Source of the DNA: TMED69 sp036130055
GTDB taxonomy: Bacteria; Pseudomonadota; Gammaproteobacteria; Ga0077536
Direction of reading: 5' to 3'
Length of the DNA stretch: 64,000 nucleotides
Assembly: GCA_036130055.1 (NCBI GenBank)
Contig: JAYYOR010000027.1
Coordinates: forward strand, 155,900 to 219,899
A program made the position numbers and the translations under genes. Within the stretch, counting starts at the first letter, position 1, and each line of letters begins with the position of its first letter. The notes beneath the pieces are model-generated. The model saw nothing but the letters and a program-made list of their open reading frames with translations. It was not told the origin of the DNA and made no database searches. Shown here piece by piece: positions 34,574 through 43,590 of this stretch.

Positions 34574-35878
34574 CTAGCTCATTACCTGCTCGATTTGCTC
34601 TATGGTTTTAGGAACCTTTTTGCTTAAATTTTGGTTACCGTCTTTGGTTACAAGAATATCATCTTCAATTCTTATGCCAATACCTAACCATTGAGCATCT
34701 ACATCAGCCAAGCTTTGGGATATATAGATTCCCGGTTCAATTGTTGTAATCATACCAGATTCAAAGACTCTCCATTGATTGTCGACCTTATAATCACCTA
34801 CATCGTGTACATCAAGTCCTAACCAATGACCAGTTTTGTGCATAAAGAATTTTTTATACGCACCAGTTTCGATAATCTCGTCTGATGAACCAGACAAAAT
34901 ATTTAAATTTTTTAAGCCGTCAACTATTACCGATAATGCTGCTTTATGGGGCTCGTCCCAGTTCTTATTAGGCCTTACCTTGTCGATAGCTTCTTTTTGT
35001 GCGGATAGTACGATTTCATATAATGCTCGTTGTTGAGCACTAAACTTACCATTGACGGGAAACGTTCGTGTAATATCGGCTGCGTAACATCCATATTCAG
35101 CTCCCGCATCGATTAGGACCATCTCCCCGTCTTTAATTTCATCGGCATTTTCTATGTAATGAAGTATGCATGCATTTTCTCCCCCTCCGACAATCGATGG
35201 ATATGCCGGAGATTTTGCACCAGCTCTAATAAAGTTGGAGGTAAGTTCAGCCTCCAGCTCGAATTCAAAGACTCCAGGTCGTGCCTTTTGCATCGCAGCT
35301 ATATGAGCCTGCGTCGATATCTCTATAGCTTTTTTTATATATTTTATTTCAATTTCAGTTTTAAATAGCCTCATTTCATCTAAAATTGTCGATAATGCCA
35401 AAAATTGATCTGGCGCATGAATACCCGAGCGAGTTTGCGAATCGATTTGTCGTACTAGCTTCATTAGCGTATTATCAAAATGCTGATACCTCCCCATAGG
35501 AAAGTATATTTTCTTTTTATTTTCGATTAGCCCCGGCAGAATCTCATCTAAATCTTCAATTGGAAAAGCATGATCTGCGCCTAAAAACTCCTTTGCTCCT
35601 TCCAAGCCCAATCTTTTTCCGTTCCATATTTCAGCTTCTTTATTATTTTCTCTGCAAAAAATAATAAATTCTCCTTGTTGTCTGTTAGGAACAATAACCG
35701 CTAACGAACAGGGTTCATTAAAACCGGTTAGGTAAAAAAAATCACTGTCCGGCCTAAACGGATAGTATACGTCCTTATTTCTTATTTTTTCCGGAGAAGT
35801 TGGAATGATAGCGACCGATTCGTTCGACATCCTACTAGTAAGTTCATCTCTCCTTCTTTTAAATTCTTCTGAAATCAA
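34574..35878 (-). CDS. pepP: Xaa-Pro aminopeptidase
   Basis: 434 residues, M24B family. The N-terminal domain has RRDELTSRM and YYPFRPDSDFFYLTGF. The metal ligands are in LIDAGAEYGCYAADITRTFP (two Asp), HKTGHWLGLDVHDVGDY (His) and EPGIYI and RIEDDI (Glu). The start is TTG 35878, with GGAG seven bases upstream. It releases the N-terminal residue before proline. It is divergent from zapB/zapA, with about 150 bp holding both promoters. Confidence 0.94.
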   Translation of the reverse strand: MISEEFKRRRDELTSRMSNESVAIIPTSPEKIRNKDVYYPFRPDSDFFYLTGFNEPCSLAVIVPNRQQGEFIIFCRENNKEAEIWNGKRLGLEGAKEFLGADHAFPIEDLDEILPGLIENKKKIYFPMGRYQHFDNTLMKLVRQIDSQTRSGIHAPDQFLALSTILDEMRLFKTEIEIKYIKKAIEISTQAHIAAMQKARPGVFEFELEAELTSNFIRAGAKSPAYPSIVGGGENACILHYIENADEIKDGEMVLIDAGAEYGCYAADITRTFPVNGKFSAQQRALYEIVLSAQKEAIDKVRPNKNWDEPHKAALSVIVDGLKNLNILSGSSDEIIETGAYKKFFMHKTGHWLGLDVHDVGDYKVDNQWRVFESGMITTIEPGIYISQSLADVDAQWLGIGIRIEDDILVTKDGNQNLSKKVPKTIEQIEQVMS

Positions 35879-36032
35879 AATTACTCTCCAAATCGAAAAA
35901 TATGATGGCGATGAATAGATAAAACCAATTATCTAATTGCATTACTATCAAATAAATGCCATCTTACATAAAACTAAAACTTTAGATTAGTATAATAACA
36001 AATTAACCGTAAAGCATTATTGAAAAAAACTT

Positions 36033-36254
36033 ATGGAAAGCACAGACAAAACTAGCCTTGAGCTTTCAAGCCTTGAGAGTAAAATTGATGACCTCATTAT
36101 TAAAATAACCGCTCTTTCAGACGAGAATGAACAACTACGTGAACAAAAAGAATCATTAGCAAATGAAAAATACAGTCTTTTAGAAAAGACAGATCAAGCA
36201 AAAAAGCGAGTTGAAGCAATGATAGTACGACTAAAGACATTGGAAGCACGATGA
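36033..36254 (+). CDS. ZapB-like coiled-coil protein
   Basis: 73 residues, almost all heptad-patterned (LESKIDDLIIKITALSDENEQLR, then a long charged helix). It belongs by look and place to the small coiled-coil proteins encoded before zapA in gammaproteobacteria. The stop TGA overlaps the zapA start by 4 bp. It is likely a division-linked accessory protein. Confidence 0.78.
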   Translation: MESTDKTSLELSSLESKIDDLIIKITALSDENEQLREQKESLANEKYSLLEKTDQAKKRVEAMIVRLKTLEAR

Positions 36255-36577
36255 CTCACGATTCTAAGACAGCTGTTTCCGTATCAATTCTTGGTAAAGA
36301 ATATATGATTGGCTGCACTCCTGATGAACGAGAGAATCTTGCTATTTCAGCTGATTATTTAAATAAAAAACTAGAAGAGCAAAGGATGCTTGGAAAAGTT
36401 ATCGGAAATGAAAAAACTGCTATTATCACAGCACTAAACATAACTAGTGATTACCTCAAACTCGTTAAACAGAATGAATCGATCAAATTAGATGTAGGCA
36501 AAGGCATCAGTAGAATTCAAGAAAAAATTGGTAGCATCCTAGCCATTTCAGCAGACAAAGGGCAAATAAAAAAATAA
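36251..36577 (+). CDS. zapA: cell division protein ZapA
   Basis: 108 residues. VSVSILGKEYMIGCTPDERENLAISADYLNKKL is the ZapA head domain, followed by a coiled coil. It bundles FtsZ filaments. The 6S RNA gene lies 46 bp downstream, the same order as in E. coli (zapA-ssrS). Confidence 0.92.
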   Translation: MTHDSKTAVSVSILGKEYMIGCTPDERENLAISADYLNKKLEEQRMLGKVIGNEKTAIITALNITSDYLKLVKQNESIKLDVGKGISRIQEKIGSILAISADKGQIKK

Positions 36578-36623
36578 AATTTTATAGTAAATTTAATTAC
36601 ATTTTAATGTAGAGTTTTTAGTT

Positions 36624-36792
36624 CTGTGTTGCACGTGCATTGATTGATCTCTGAGCCTATGCTAAAAAAAACTAGGAACAGAAGACGTACTGATGTTGAG
36701 CATTCTCCAAGATTGAGAAAGCCTGATTCAGACGGGGAAGTTCCAATCTTGAACCTTCGGTTCGAGGTTAACACACTGCACGGCAACATGGA
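36624..36792 (+). ncRNA. ssrS: 6S RNA
   Basis: It lies directly after zapA, as in other gammaproteobacteria. The terminal stem is TGTTGC-A-CGTGCA (36627-36639) with TGCACG-GCAACA (36777-36788), 12 pairs around one bulged A. An internal CTGAGCC (36651-36657) and the 3' hairpin CTTGAACC-TTC-GGTTCGAGG correspond to parts of E. coli 6S RNA. 6S mimics an open promoter and sequesters sigma-70 RNA polymerase. The exact ends are estimated from the stem. Confidence 0.85.
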
Positions 36793-36808
36793 TTCTACTA
36801 GATTAGAA

Positions 36809-37900
36809 TTAGACATTAAATCTAAACGTAATAATATCGCCATCCTTCACAATATATTCCTTTCCTTCTGTTCGAAGTTTTCCATTTTCTTTAGCGCCAA
36901 CTTCACCATTAAATTCGATAAAATCATCATAGCTAATTACTTCGGCTTTGATAAAGCCTCTTTGAATATCACTGTGAATCGCTTTGGCGGCCTCAAACGC
37001 TGTTGCGCCTCGCTCAATCGTCCAAGCTCGGACTTCTTTTTTTCCAGCTGAAAAAAAACAATGGAGATTTAATAAATCAAAAGATGTTTGAATCAGTTTC
37101 GTTAGCCCTGTTTCAGTCAGATCTAGCATCTCGAGGTATTGCTCCCTCTCTTGCATTGACAAATCAGATAGTTCTTGTTCCAAAGCAGCACTCAATGTCA
37201 CAAAACTTGAATTATCAGCTAAAGCAAAATCCTCAACCGCTTTTGAAAAAGAATTACCTTTTAAAGATTTTTCTTCCACATTCGCTAAAAAAATCGTGGG
37301 CTTTGCTGTAAGAAGTTGTAGCTCTTTTACGACTGAACGAGCTCCGTTAGAAAGGTTAGTCCCACGAAGCATTTTTCCTTCAGACAAGTGACTCAATAGT
37401 TCTTCAAGCGCTAAAATTTTCTCTGCTGATTCCTTTGGTGTACCTTTTGATTTTTTTTTAACTCTATCCATAACCCGTACGCATTGGTCGTAGTCAGATA
37501 GAGCTAATTCTGTTTCAACCACAATTATATCATCTTTAGGGTTTATATTTTCGGAAACATGAATTATTTTCTCGTGTTCAAACGCTCTAACTACATGTAT
37601 CAAAGCATCAGTCTGCCTGACGTGAGATAGAAATTGATTACCTAGTCCCTGGCCTTGTGATGCGCCTTTTACTAAACCTGCAATATCTGTAAACTCTACC
37701 AAAGCTTCAACTTTAGAATTGGAACTGATTAGGCTTTCTAATTTATCCAAGCGCACATCTGGTACCTGAACTAGTCCACTGTTCGGTTCAATTGTACAAA
37801 AAGGATAATTTTCTGCAGGAATATCACTTTTGGTCAAAGCATTAAAAAGAGAAGATTTTCCAATATTGGGTAGGCCAATTATTCCACACTTTAAACTCAT
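36809..37900 (-). CDS. ychF: ribosome-binding GTPase/ATPase YchF
   Basis: 363 residues. GLPNIGKSSLFNAL is the P-loop, DIAGLVKGASQGQGLGNQFL is the switch II region, FLANVEEKS takes the place of NKxD (the ATP-preferring YchF type), and the C-terminal TGS domain ends in GDIITFRFNV. The order ychF-pth-rplY-prs is conserved. ATGA overlap with pth. Confidence 0.95.
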   Translation of the reverse strand: MSLKCGIIGLPNIGKSSLFNALTKSDIPAENYPFCTIEPNSGLVQVPDVRLDKLESLISSNSKVEALVEFTDIAGLVKGASQGQGLGNQFLSHVRQTDALIHVVRAFEHEKIIHVSENINPKDDIIVVETELALSDYDQCVRVMDRVKKKSKGTPKESAEKILALEELLSHLSEGKMLRGTNLSNGARSVVKELQLLTAKPTIFLANVEEKSLKGNSFSKAVEDFALADNSSFVTLSAALEQELSDLSMQEREQYLEMLDLTETGLTKLIQTSFDLLNLHCFFSAGKKEVRAWTIERGATAFEAAKAIHSDIQRGFIKAEVISYDDFIEFNGEVGAKENGKLRTEGKEYIVKDGDIITFRFNV

Positions 37901-38466
37901 GATTGATTTTTTCTATTAAGTAAATTCATACTTAATTCAAGCCTCTGATTTGTAATGTCGTCTATCAAGTCTGCGACTTGATCCATAGACCGATGCAAAA
38001 CTTCTTTTTCGTCGGGAGGGGGAGATGATAAAACGTATTTAACTATGTCACCACTATTAACAGGTCTTCCAATCCCAATTCTAATCCTATTAAATTCTTT
38101 TGAAACTAAAGAATTGGCAAGGCTTTTTATTCCATTGTGGCCTCCTGTTCCGCCTCCTTTTTTTAAACGAATAACACCTAATTTAAGGTCCAAATCATCG
38201 TGAATAACGAAAATATTGCTATTGCTGATCGTTTTGTTCTTTAGAAATGACGCAACCGGGTAGCCAGATAAATTCATAAATGAATTAGGAATTAAGTAAT
38301 AAACATTATTAGTGTCTACGGCAATTCTAGATTGGAATTTAGAATACTCGACTAAATCAATATTTTTTTTCTCACAAATTTTTAAAACTATTTCTGAACC
38401 TACATTATGGCGATGGCTCTTATATTTTAAGCCTGTGTTTCCTAGCCCTATTACTAGAGATTTCAT
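37897..38466 (-). CDS. pth: peptidyl-tRNA hydrolase
   Basis: 189 residues. VIGLGNTGLKYKSHRHNVG holds the catalytic His; LIPNSFMNLSG, VIHDDLDLKLG (Asp) and KGGGTGGHNGIKSL complete the active site. It frees stalled peptidyl-tRNA. It overlaps ychF by four bases and is 23 bp from rplY. Confidence 0.95.
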   Translation of the reverse strand: MKSLVIGLGNTGLKYKSHRHNVGSEIVLKICEKKNIDLVEYSKFQSRIAVDTNNVYYLIPNSFMNLSGYPVASFLKNKTISNSNIFVIHDDLDLKLGVIRLKKGGGTGGHNGIKSLANSLVSKEFNRIRIGIGRPVNSGDIVKYVLSSPPPDEKEVLHRSMDQVADLIDDITNQRLELSMNLLNRKNQS

Positions 38467-38489
38467 TATTACGTTATAGGTGCTTGCGA

Positions 38490-39146
38490 TTACCCACTAT
38501 CCGATTTGTCTTCTTTATCATCAGAGATTTCAGATTCTTCATCAACTATAGAATCCTCGTCCTCTGACGTACCCTTCGGAGTTGATACTCTTACAACGCT
38601 TATTGATGTGTCCCCCCCTTTTGCAAGAGATGCCAAACGGACTCCCTCGGGAAGACTCAAATCACCAATATGAACCGACTGACCTGTCTCAAGATTGGCA
38701 ATGTCAATATCGATTGATGACGGTAAGTTTTTTGGTAAGCAAAGCACCTCAATTTCGTTAAGAAGCCTAGAGACGACACCACCGCCCATACGTACACCGA
38801 CACAGGTATCCTCATTTATAAGTTTCACAGGAACCTTAATTGATAATTCAGCATTCTCATCGACTCTTTGAAAATCGGCGTGCAAAATTTGTTTCTTCGA
38901 AGGATGCCTGGAAAGAGATTTAAGATAAACTTTCTCCTTTGAAGATTCTATTTCTAAAGTAAGTATATTCGAATAAAAATTACTATCCTCCAGACACCTC
39001 AACATTAGGTTGTGATTTATCTTAATTTTTTTAGATTCACCATTTCCATAAACTATACCGGGAAGATAGCCACTCTTCCTAAGTCTTCGACTAGAACTTT
39101 TTCCAATTTCGATTCTATTTTCTGCTTTAATTTTTAGGTTATCCAC
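38490..39146 (-). CDS. rplY: 50S ribosomal protein L25 (CTC form)
   Basis: 218 residues from a GTG start. The N-terminal L25 domain binds 5S rRNA (SSRRLRKSGYLPGIVYGNG; HADFQRVDENAEL), and the TL5-like C-terminal domain is about residues 95-185. The last 35 residues are a run of Asp, Glu and Ser and are probably disordered. This is the longer CTC form rather than the 94-residue E. coli L25. Confidence 0.92.
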   Translation of the reverse strand: MDNLKIKAENRIEIGKSSSRRLRKSGYLPGIVYGNGESKKIKINHNLMLRCLEDSNFYSNILTLEIESSKEKVYLKSLSRHPSKKQILHADFQRVDENAELSIKVPVKLINEDTCVGVRMGGGVVSRLLNEIEVLCLPKNLPSSIDIDIANLETGQSVHIGDLSLPEGVRLASLAKGGDTSISVVRVSTPKGTSEDEDSIVDEESEISDDKEDKSDSG

Positions 39147-39224
39147 CTCAATTTTCCCTATCTTTTTTAATTTGCTGCTTTAAAAACATGCATTATTTCA
39201 TAAATAATCTTCTAAGTACAAAGA

Positions 39225-40181
39225 TTAATCCACAAACATAGAGCTGAGTGACTGGCCTAAATATATTCGATTAATACTCTCTCCGATTAAACCAGCAATT
39301 GAGACACAACGAATTTTTTTCATGTTTTTTGCTTCTTTCGATAAAGGTACTGTATCTGTTACTACTAGTTCATCAAGTTCTGATTTCTGAATATTTTCGA
39401 GCGCATCTCCCGACAGCACAGGATGAGTACAATACGCAACTACCTTCAACGCACCCCTTTCTTTTAGGGCTTTTGAGGCAGCACACAGTGTCCCAGCAGT
39501 GTCTACAATATCATCGACCATCACACAGGTACGGCTGGCAACTTCTCCGATTATGTTTACAACCTCAGCCTCATTTGCCTTTGGTCTCCTTTTGTCGATA
39601 ATTGCAAGGTCAGATTCATCTAGCCTTTTTGCAATCGCCCTTGCTCTAACAACACCGCCTACATCTGGTGATACAACTACTAGGTTGTCGTATTTATGTT
39701 TCCAAATATCTCCAAGCAAAACAGGAGACGCATATATATTATCCATCGGTATATCAAAAAAACCTTGGATTTGTTCTGCGTGGAGATCGAGAGTGAGTAC
39801 CCTGTCGGCTCCCACGCTTGAAATCATATTAGCCACTAACTTGGCAGTGATTGGAACTCTGCTTGACCTTGGACGCCTATCTTGACGGGCATATCCCAAA
39901 AAGGGGATAACAGCAGTGATACTTTGAGCGGATGCTCTTTTAAGTGCATCAACTAAAATAAGTAATTCCATAAAATTTTCGTTAGCTGGTGCACATGTTG
40001 GCTGAAGCACAAAAACATCTCTACCCCTAACGTTTTCAAGAATTTCTACCATTATTTCCCCATCACTAAAGCGCTCCGCTATTCGCTTGCCCAAGGGTAT
40101 TCCTAAATGGTTGGCTACCGCAACCGCGAGTGGCTCATTGGCGTTGCCACTAAAAAGCATTTGGGAATCATTTGAGTGCAT
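39225..40181 (-). CDS. prs: ribose-phosphate pyrophosphokinase
   Basis: 318 residues. FSDGEIMVEILENVRGRDVFV, YARQDRRPRSR-type loop (GYARQDRRPRSSRVPITAK), DLHAEQIQGFFDIPMDN, and the PRPP site VMVDDIVDTAGTL are all present. It makes PRPP for nucleotides, His and Trp. A tRNA-Gln gene lies 35 bp upstream on the same strand. Confidence 0.96.
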   Translation of the reverse strand: MHSNDSQMLFSGNANEPLAVAVANHLGIPLGKRIAERFSDGEIMVEILENVRGRDVFVLQPTCAPANENFMELLILVDALKRASAQSITAVIPFLGYARQDRRPRSSRVPITAKLVANMISSVGADRVLTLDLHAEQIQGFFDIPMDNIYASPVLLGDIWKHKYDNLVVVSPDVGGVVRARAIAKRLDESDLAIIDKRRPKANEAEVVNIIGEVASRTCVMVDDIVDTAGTLCAASKALKERGALKVVAYCTHPVLSGDALENIQKSELDELVVTDTVPLSKEAKNMKKIRCVSIAGLIGESINRIYLGQSLSSMFVD

Positions 40182-40216
40182 GTTTTAATTGAGTTCCTAT
40201 AATCAACCTTAAAGTA

Positions 40217-40288
40217 CTGGGGTGCCAGGATTCGAACCTGGGAATGCGGGGATCAAAACCCCGTGCCTTACCGCTTGGCTACACCCCA
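40217..40288 (-). tRNA. tRNA-Gln(TTG)
   Basis: Minus-strand 72-nt cloverleaf: acceptor TGGGGTG / CACCCCA, D-arm AGCCAAGCGGTAAGGC, anticodon loop TTTTGAT (anticodon TTG), T-arm GGTTCGAATCC, discriminator G. The next bases are TAC, so CCA is not encoded. The place between prs and ispE is the conserved gammaproteobacterial or betaproteobacterial position. Confidence 0.95.
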
Positions 40289-40306
40289 ATTTACGCTATT
40301 ATACTA

Positions 40307-41164
40307 TTAAGATGTTATATTTTGATACGCCTCGAGACTTTTAAAAAGTGGCGAGCGGTTAAGACACTTTGTTATCAATGAATTCCACTCGTGAGGAACC
40401 ATATTTTTAACCTTTTTTGCCTCAATATCAGAGTCAAAAAGGGCAAAAAGTGTGGACCCCGTACCACTCATAAAAACCTGTTTTGTTTGGCTAGAGAGCC
40501 AAAACAATGCCCTCTCGACTTCAGGGTACATTTTAGTCGTAATGCCCAGAAAATCGTTTTTGACCTTAACAGTTTCCCAATCTGCTTTTTCGATAGGAGA
40601 CGAGTCTCTCGGTAACAGCGGATTGCTAAAGATTGATTTTGTTGAAACACTTACGTTTGGGAATAGTAGTAAGATTACTTTTTCGTTAAGCTCAATTGGC
40701 TCAAGCATTTCACCTCGACCCTCAGCCCAGGCCGATTGACCGAAAACAAATATTGGGACATCAGAGCCTAGACTCGCTCCTAAGGACATTAATTGTTTAG
40801 GCGTATAGCCTAACTTCCATAATTCATTTAGAGCAACTAACATCGTTGCTGCATTAGAACTGCCACCGCCCAAACCACCGCCAACAGGAATTTGTTTTTT
40901 GAGTACTACATTTACCCCTAAATTTGTGCCAGAGGTTGCTTGAAGTAAAGATGCTGATTTATAAACTAAATCATCTTTAAATTTAATTCCGGGCGTTTTA
41001 TAAGAACCGATGATTTTGCCGTCTTTTCGAGGCGATAGCTCCAACTTCTCAGCCAAAGCAACGAATTGAAAAATTGTTTGAATATCGTGATAACCATCAC
41101 ACCTTCTACCTAAGATATGGATAAAATGGTTAATTTTCGCAGGGGCAAGCCATTCTGATTTCAT
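40307..41164 (-). CDS. ispE: 4-diphosphocytidyl-2-C-methylerythritol kinase
   Basis: 285 residues of a GHMP kinase. APAKINHFIHILGRRCDGYHDI is at the N-terminus, PVGGGLGGGSSNAATML is the ATP loop, and FMSGTGSTLFALF is motif III. It acts in the MEP isoprenoid pathway. It overlaps lolB by 4 bp. Confidence 0.94.
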   Translation of the reverse strand: MKSEWLAPAKINHFIHILGRRCDGYHDIQTIFQFVALAEKLELSPRKDGKIIGSYKTPGIKFKDDLVYKSASLLQATSGTNLGVNVVLKKQIPVGGGLGGGSSNAATMLVALNELWKLGYTPKQLMSLGASLGSDVPIFVFGQSAWAEGRGEMLEPIELNEKVILLLFPNVSVSTKSIFSNPLLPRDSSPIEKADWETVKVKNDFLGITTKMYPEVERALFWLSSQTKQVFMSGTGSTLFALFDSDIEAKKVKNMVPHEWNSLITKCLNRSPLFKSLEAYQNITS

Positions 41165-41748
41165 TCACTCACTCCCGGGTAATCGAAGAGAATTAATTTT
41201 AATTGAAAATCTCTTGAGGTTATCTTTATTTCTATTCTATCTCCGCCACAAAAATAAACTACGCCTCTCCAATATAACCTCATTATCTTTTCTTTACAAA
41301 CAGGTTCATTTAATGAAAGTAACTGCCTTTCCCTCAGATGATTTTTTATCCAAAATAAAACCTCCCAAACCACTTTGTTAACTGAAGAGTTGTTCGTTAT
41401 CGCTTTAATATCGATTGATGAGTCCGGCCACGTATTTTTTTTCATTTCGATCATTTTATTTTTTAGATCCATTAGAAAAAAAGCCTCATATAATTTAAAT
41501 GGTCCGCTAACCTGAATTTGGCCAATCCTTCCACTGTTAAGCCAATCGAAAAAGAAAGTAGCAGACTTATCCCGATACATTACAGTTCCTTTGCCAGTAA
41601 ATGAAAAGGAATTTTCTTCGATCTTGGATGTTGTTTGGTTTAATTTTTTTTTCGAGAGAAAGTCCGTCAAACTTGAGTTATTTGTGATTGTTGAGCAACC
41701 AACTGACAAAAAGAGAATAGTGCAACAATATATAAACGTTAATCTCAT
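41161..41748 (-). CDS. lolB: outer-membrane lipoprotein insertion factor LolB
   Basis: 195 residues with signal peptide and lipobox (LFLSVGC, Cys18). The beta-rich domain has the FSFTGKGTVMYRDKSATFFFDWLNS and IGQIQVSGPF pattern of LolB. LolB receives lipoproteins from LolA at the outer membrane. Position between the TPR gene and ispE agrees. The N-terminus overlaps the TPR gene by 4 bp. Confidence 0.85.
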   Translation of the reverse strand: MRLTFIYCCTILFLSVGCSTITNNSSLTDFLSKKKLNQTTSKIEENSFSFTGKGTVMYRDKSATFFFDWLNSGRIGQIQVSGPFKLYEAFFLMDLKNKMIEMKKNTWPDSSIDIKAITNNSSVNKVVWEVLFWIKNHLRERQLLSLNEPVCKEKIMRLYWRGVVYFCGGDRIEIKITSRDFQLKLILFDYPGVSE

Positions 41749-43395
41749 TCTTTCTCCAAAATCAACTTAGCTTTTTCATGTTCACCGCTAGCGTTAAGAA
41801 CCTCTATAAGATGGCTCGTAATCTCCTCGTCTTTACTAAGTTCGTATGCTTTTTCAAGAAAAAAAATCGCTCGTTCAAGCTCTCCTCGCTTGAAGCATAT
41901 CCAACCCATGCTATCAAGAATATAAAAACTGTCCCCTTTAATTTGTAGAGCCTTACTTATTAATTGATAAGCCTCTTCGTAACGAGTGGTCAAGTTGGTC
42001 AATGAATATCCTAATGCATTCAGCGCATCAGCATCCTCTGGAAAAATTGTTAAAATTTCTCGCAAATCCCTCTCTAAAAGCTCTATATTTCCCAATTTGT
42101 CGGCCACAATCGCTCTTGTGTACATTAAATCACGATTAAAACCCAACTTAGAGAGCGAATTATTGAGAATTTTCATTGCATATTCAAAATTGTTTTTACC
42201 AAGGAGAAGATCAACCTTAAATTGAGTTATCTCTACAAATTTTTCTGGAACACCTAATTGTAACCAATTAAGGGTATCGAAAGCTTTCTCGGTCTGATCA
42301 ACAGAAAACATTAAACGCGCGATATTCAATCTAGAGGTAAAATACAAATCTGGGTTAGATTTATTAATCAATGAGAAATACTCTACTGCTTCATAATAAG
42401 ACTGATTTATCTCAGCTATAAGACCTAAGAAAAATTTAACCTCATTCGTTCTATGGTTGGTCTTTAACAAAATTTGTAAAGTTTTTGCGGCCTCATCAAA
42501 CAAATTATTCTTGATCAGGAGAGATGCTTTCAAAAATATAAGATTTTTATTCTCAGGATATGTCTCTATAGCTAATCTTAAAGTATCTAAAGCCAATTCT
42601 ATCTCTTTTTTTCATCCGAAATATTTCAACTTTCATTGTTGAAAACTGTGGCCTGAAACCATGTTTTCGCTCCATAAATTTAATCCAATCTAAAGCGAAT
42701 TCTGGAGAACCATCCTTTAAAAATTCAAAAAAAATAAGCTCTAACAGGTCAGACTCTATTGACTCTAAACGGTCTATCTCTCGTGCAAAATCTAATGCCA
42801 CTCTCCAATGTTGACTTTTTACCGCCAGATAAAGCAAAAAAGTATTTAGATTTTGTATTTTAAGGTTACTTTGTTCACGGCCAAGTATCTCGATTATATC
42901 TAGATAGTCAGTCGTAGATAAACGAAGCTTTTCCAAGTAAAGGGCAAGTTTTTTTACCGATAAACCGGGTGAAAGTTGATAGGACAATTTTAGATCTGTA
43001 TTTTTTGAAACTAGTTCTTTTTTTAGCATTAATGCTAACTGAAGAGTAATTATGTCTTCATCTCTTGGATAAATTACCTGTTTTTCTAAAAAAATTAAGG
43101 CATTTTCGAATTCATTGTTAGCAATGTATGTCATGATTAACTCGGATAGAACAGCTCGATCTTTTGTAAATTCGAATAATTCCCTGTAACTATCAATGGC
43201 ACTAGCATGGTCTCCAGAATGATTAGCAAACTCCGATTTCATGATTAAAAATAACTCTGATTTCTCGATCTGGTTTGTTAGATTAGTCGTATTTGTTTTG
43301 GATTTATTTTTGCTCTTTTGTATTACAAAGGCTGATACGAGAAAAATAAGCGCTGTTAGCGCAAAAATCGCGATTGGGAGATTTCGTTCTTTCAT
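41745..43395 (-). CDS. TPR protein upstream of lolB, split by a frameshift at an A7 run
   Basis: Two overlapping frames (43395-42553 and 42596-41745) together make one TPR protein of about 550 residues, like the protein found between hemA and lolB in Pseudomonas. An N-terminal TM helix (LPIAIFALTALIFLVSAFVI) is followed by many TPRs. The break is in ATG followed by A7 (T7 at 42606-42612 on the plus strand). Removing one A gives MKKEIELALDTLRLAIETYP, a seamless TPR. This could be a true frameshift, a sequence error, or transcriptional slippage on the A run. The second part has no good start of its own (TTG, no SD). Confidence 0.8.
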
Positions 43396-43590
43396 TTACA
43401 ACATCCATTTGAAAAAGTTTTCAACTGAACCAGCTCTTTAGCAGGAATAGAATAAGAAAAATTCAGACCCAAGATTTTTAATCGAAGCCGATTTTCGTAG
43501 TTAATAAGTTACACCCTACAGAAATGTAGTAATAATTGCTAAAAATAAATTATAATCGAAGAATCAGTTTATATTTTATGAAAAAAGAAA

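Noticed and set aside
36644..37051. A 135-residue plus-strand reading frame over 6S RNA and the end of ychF
   Set aside because: It runs through the 6S RNA gene and antisense to ychF, with no protein-like composition.
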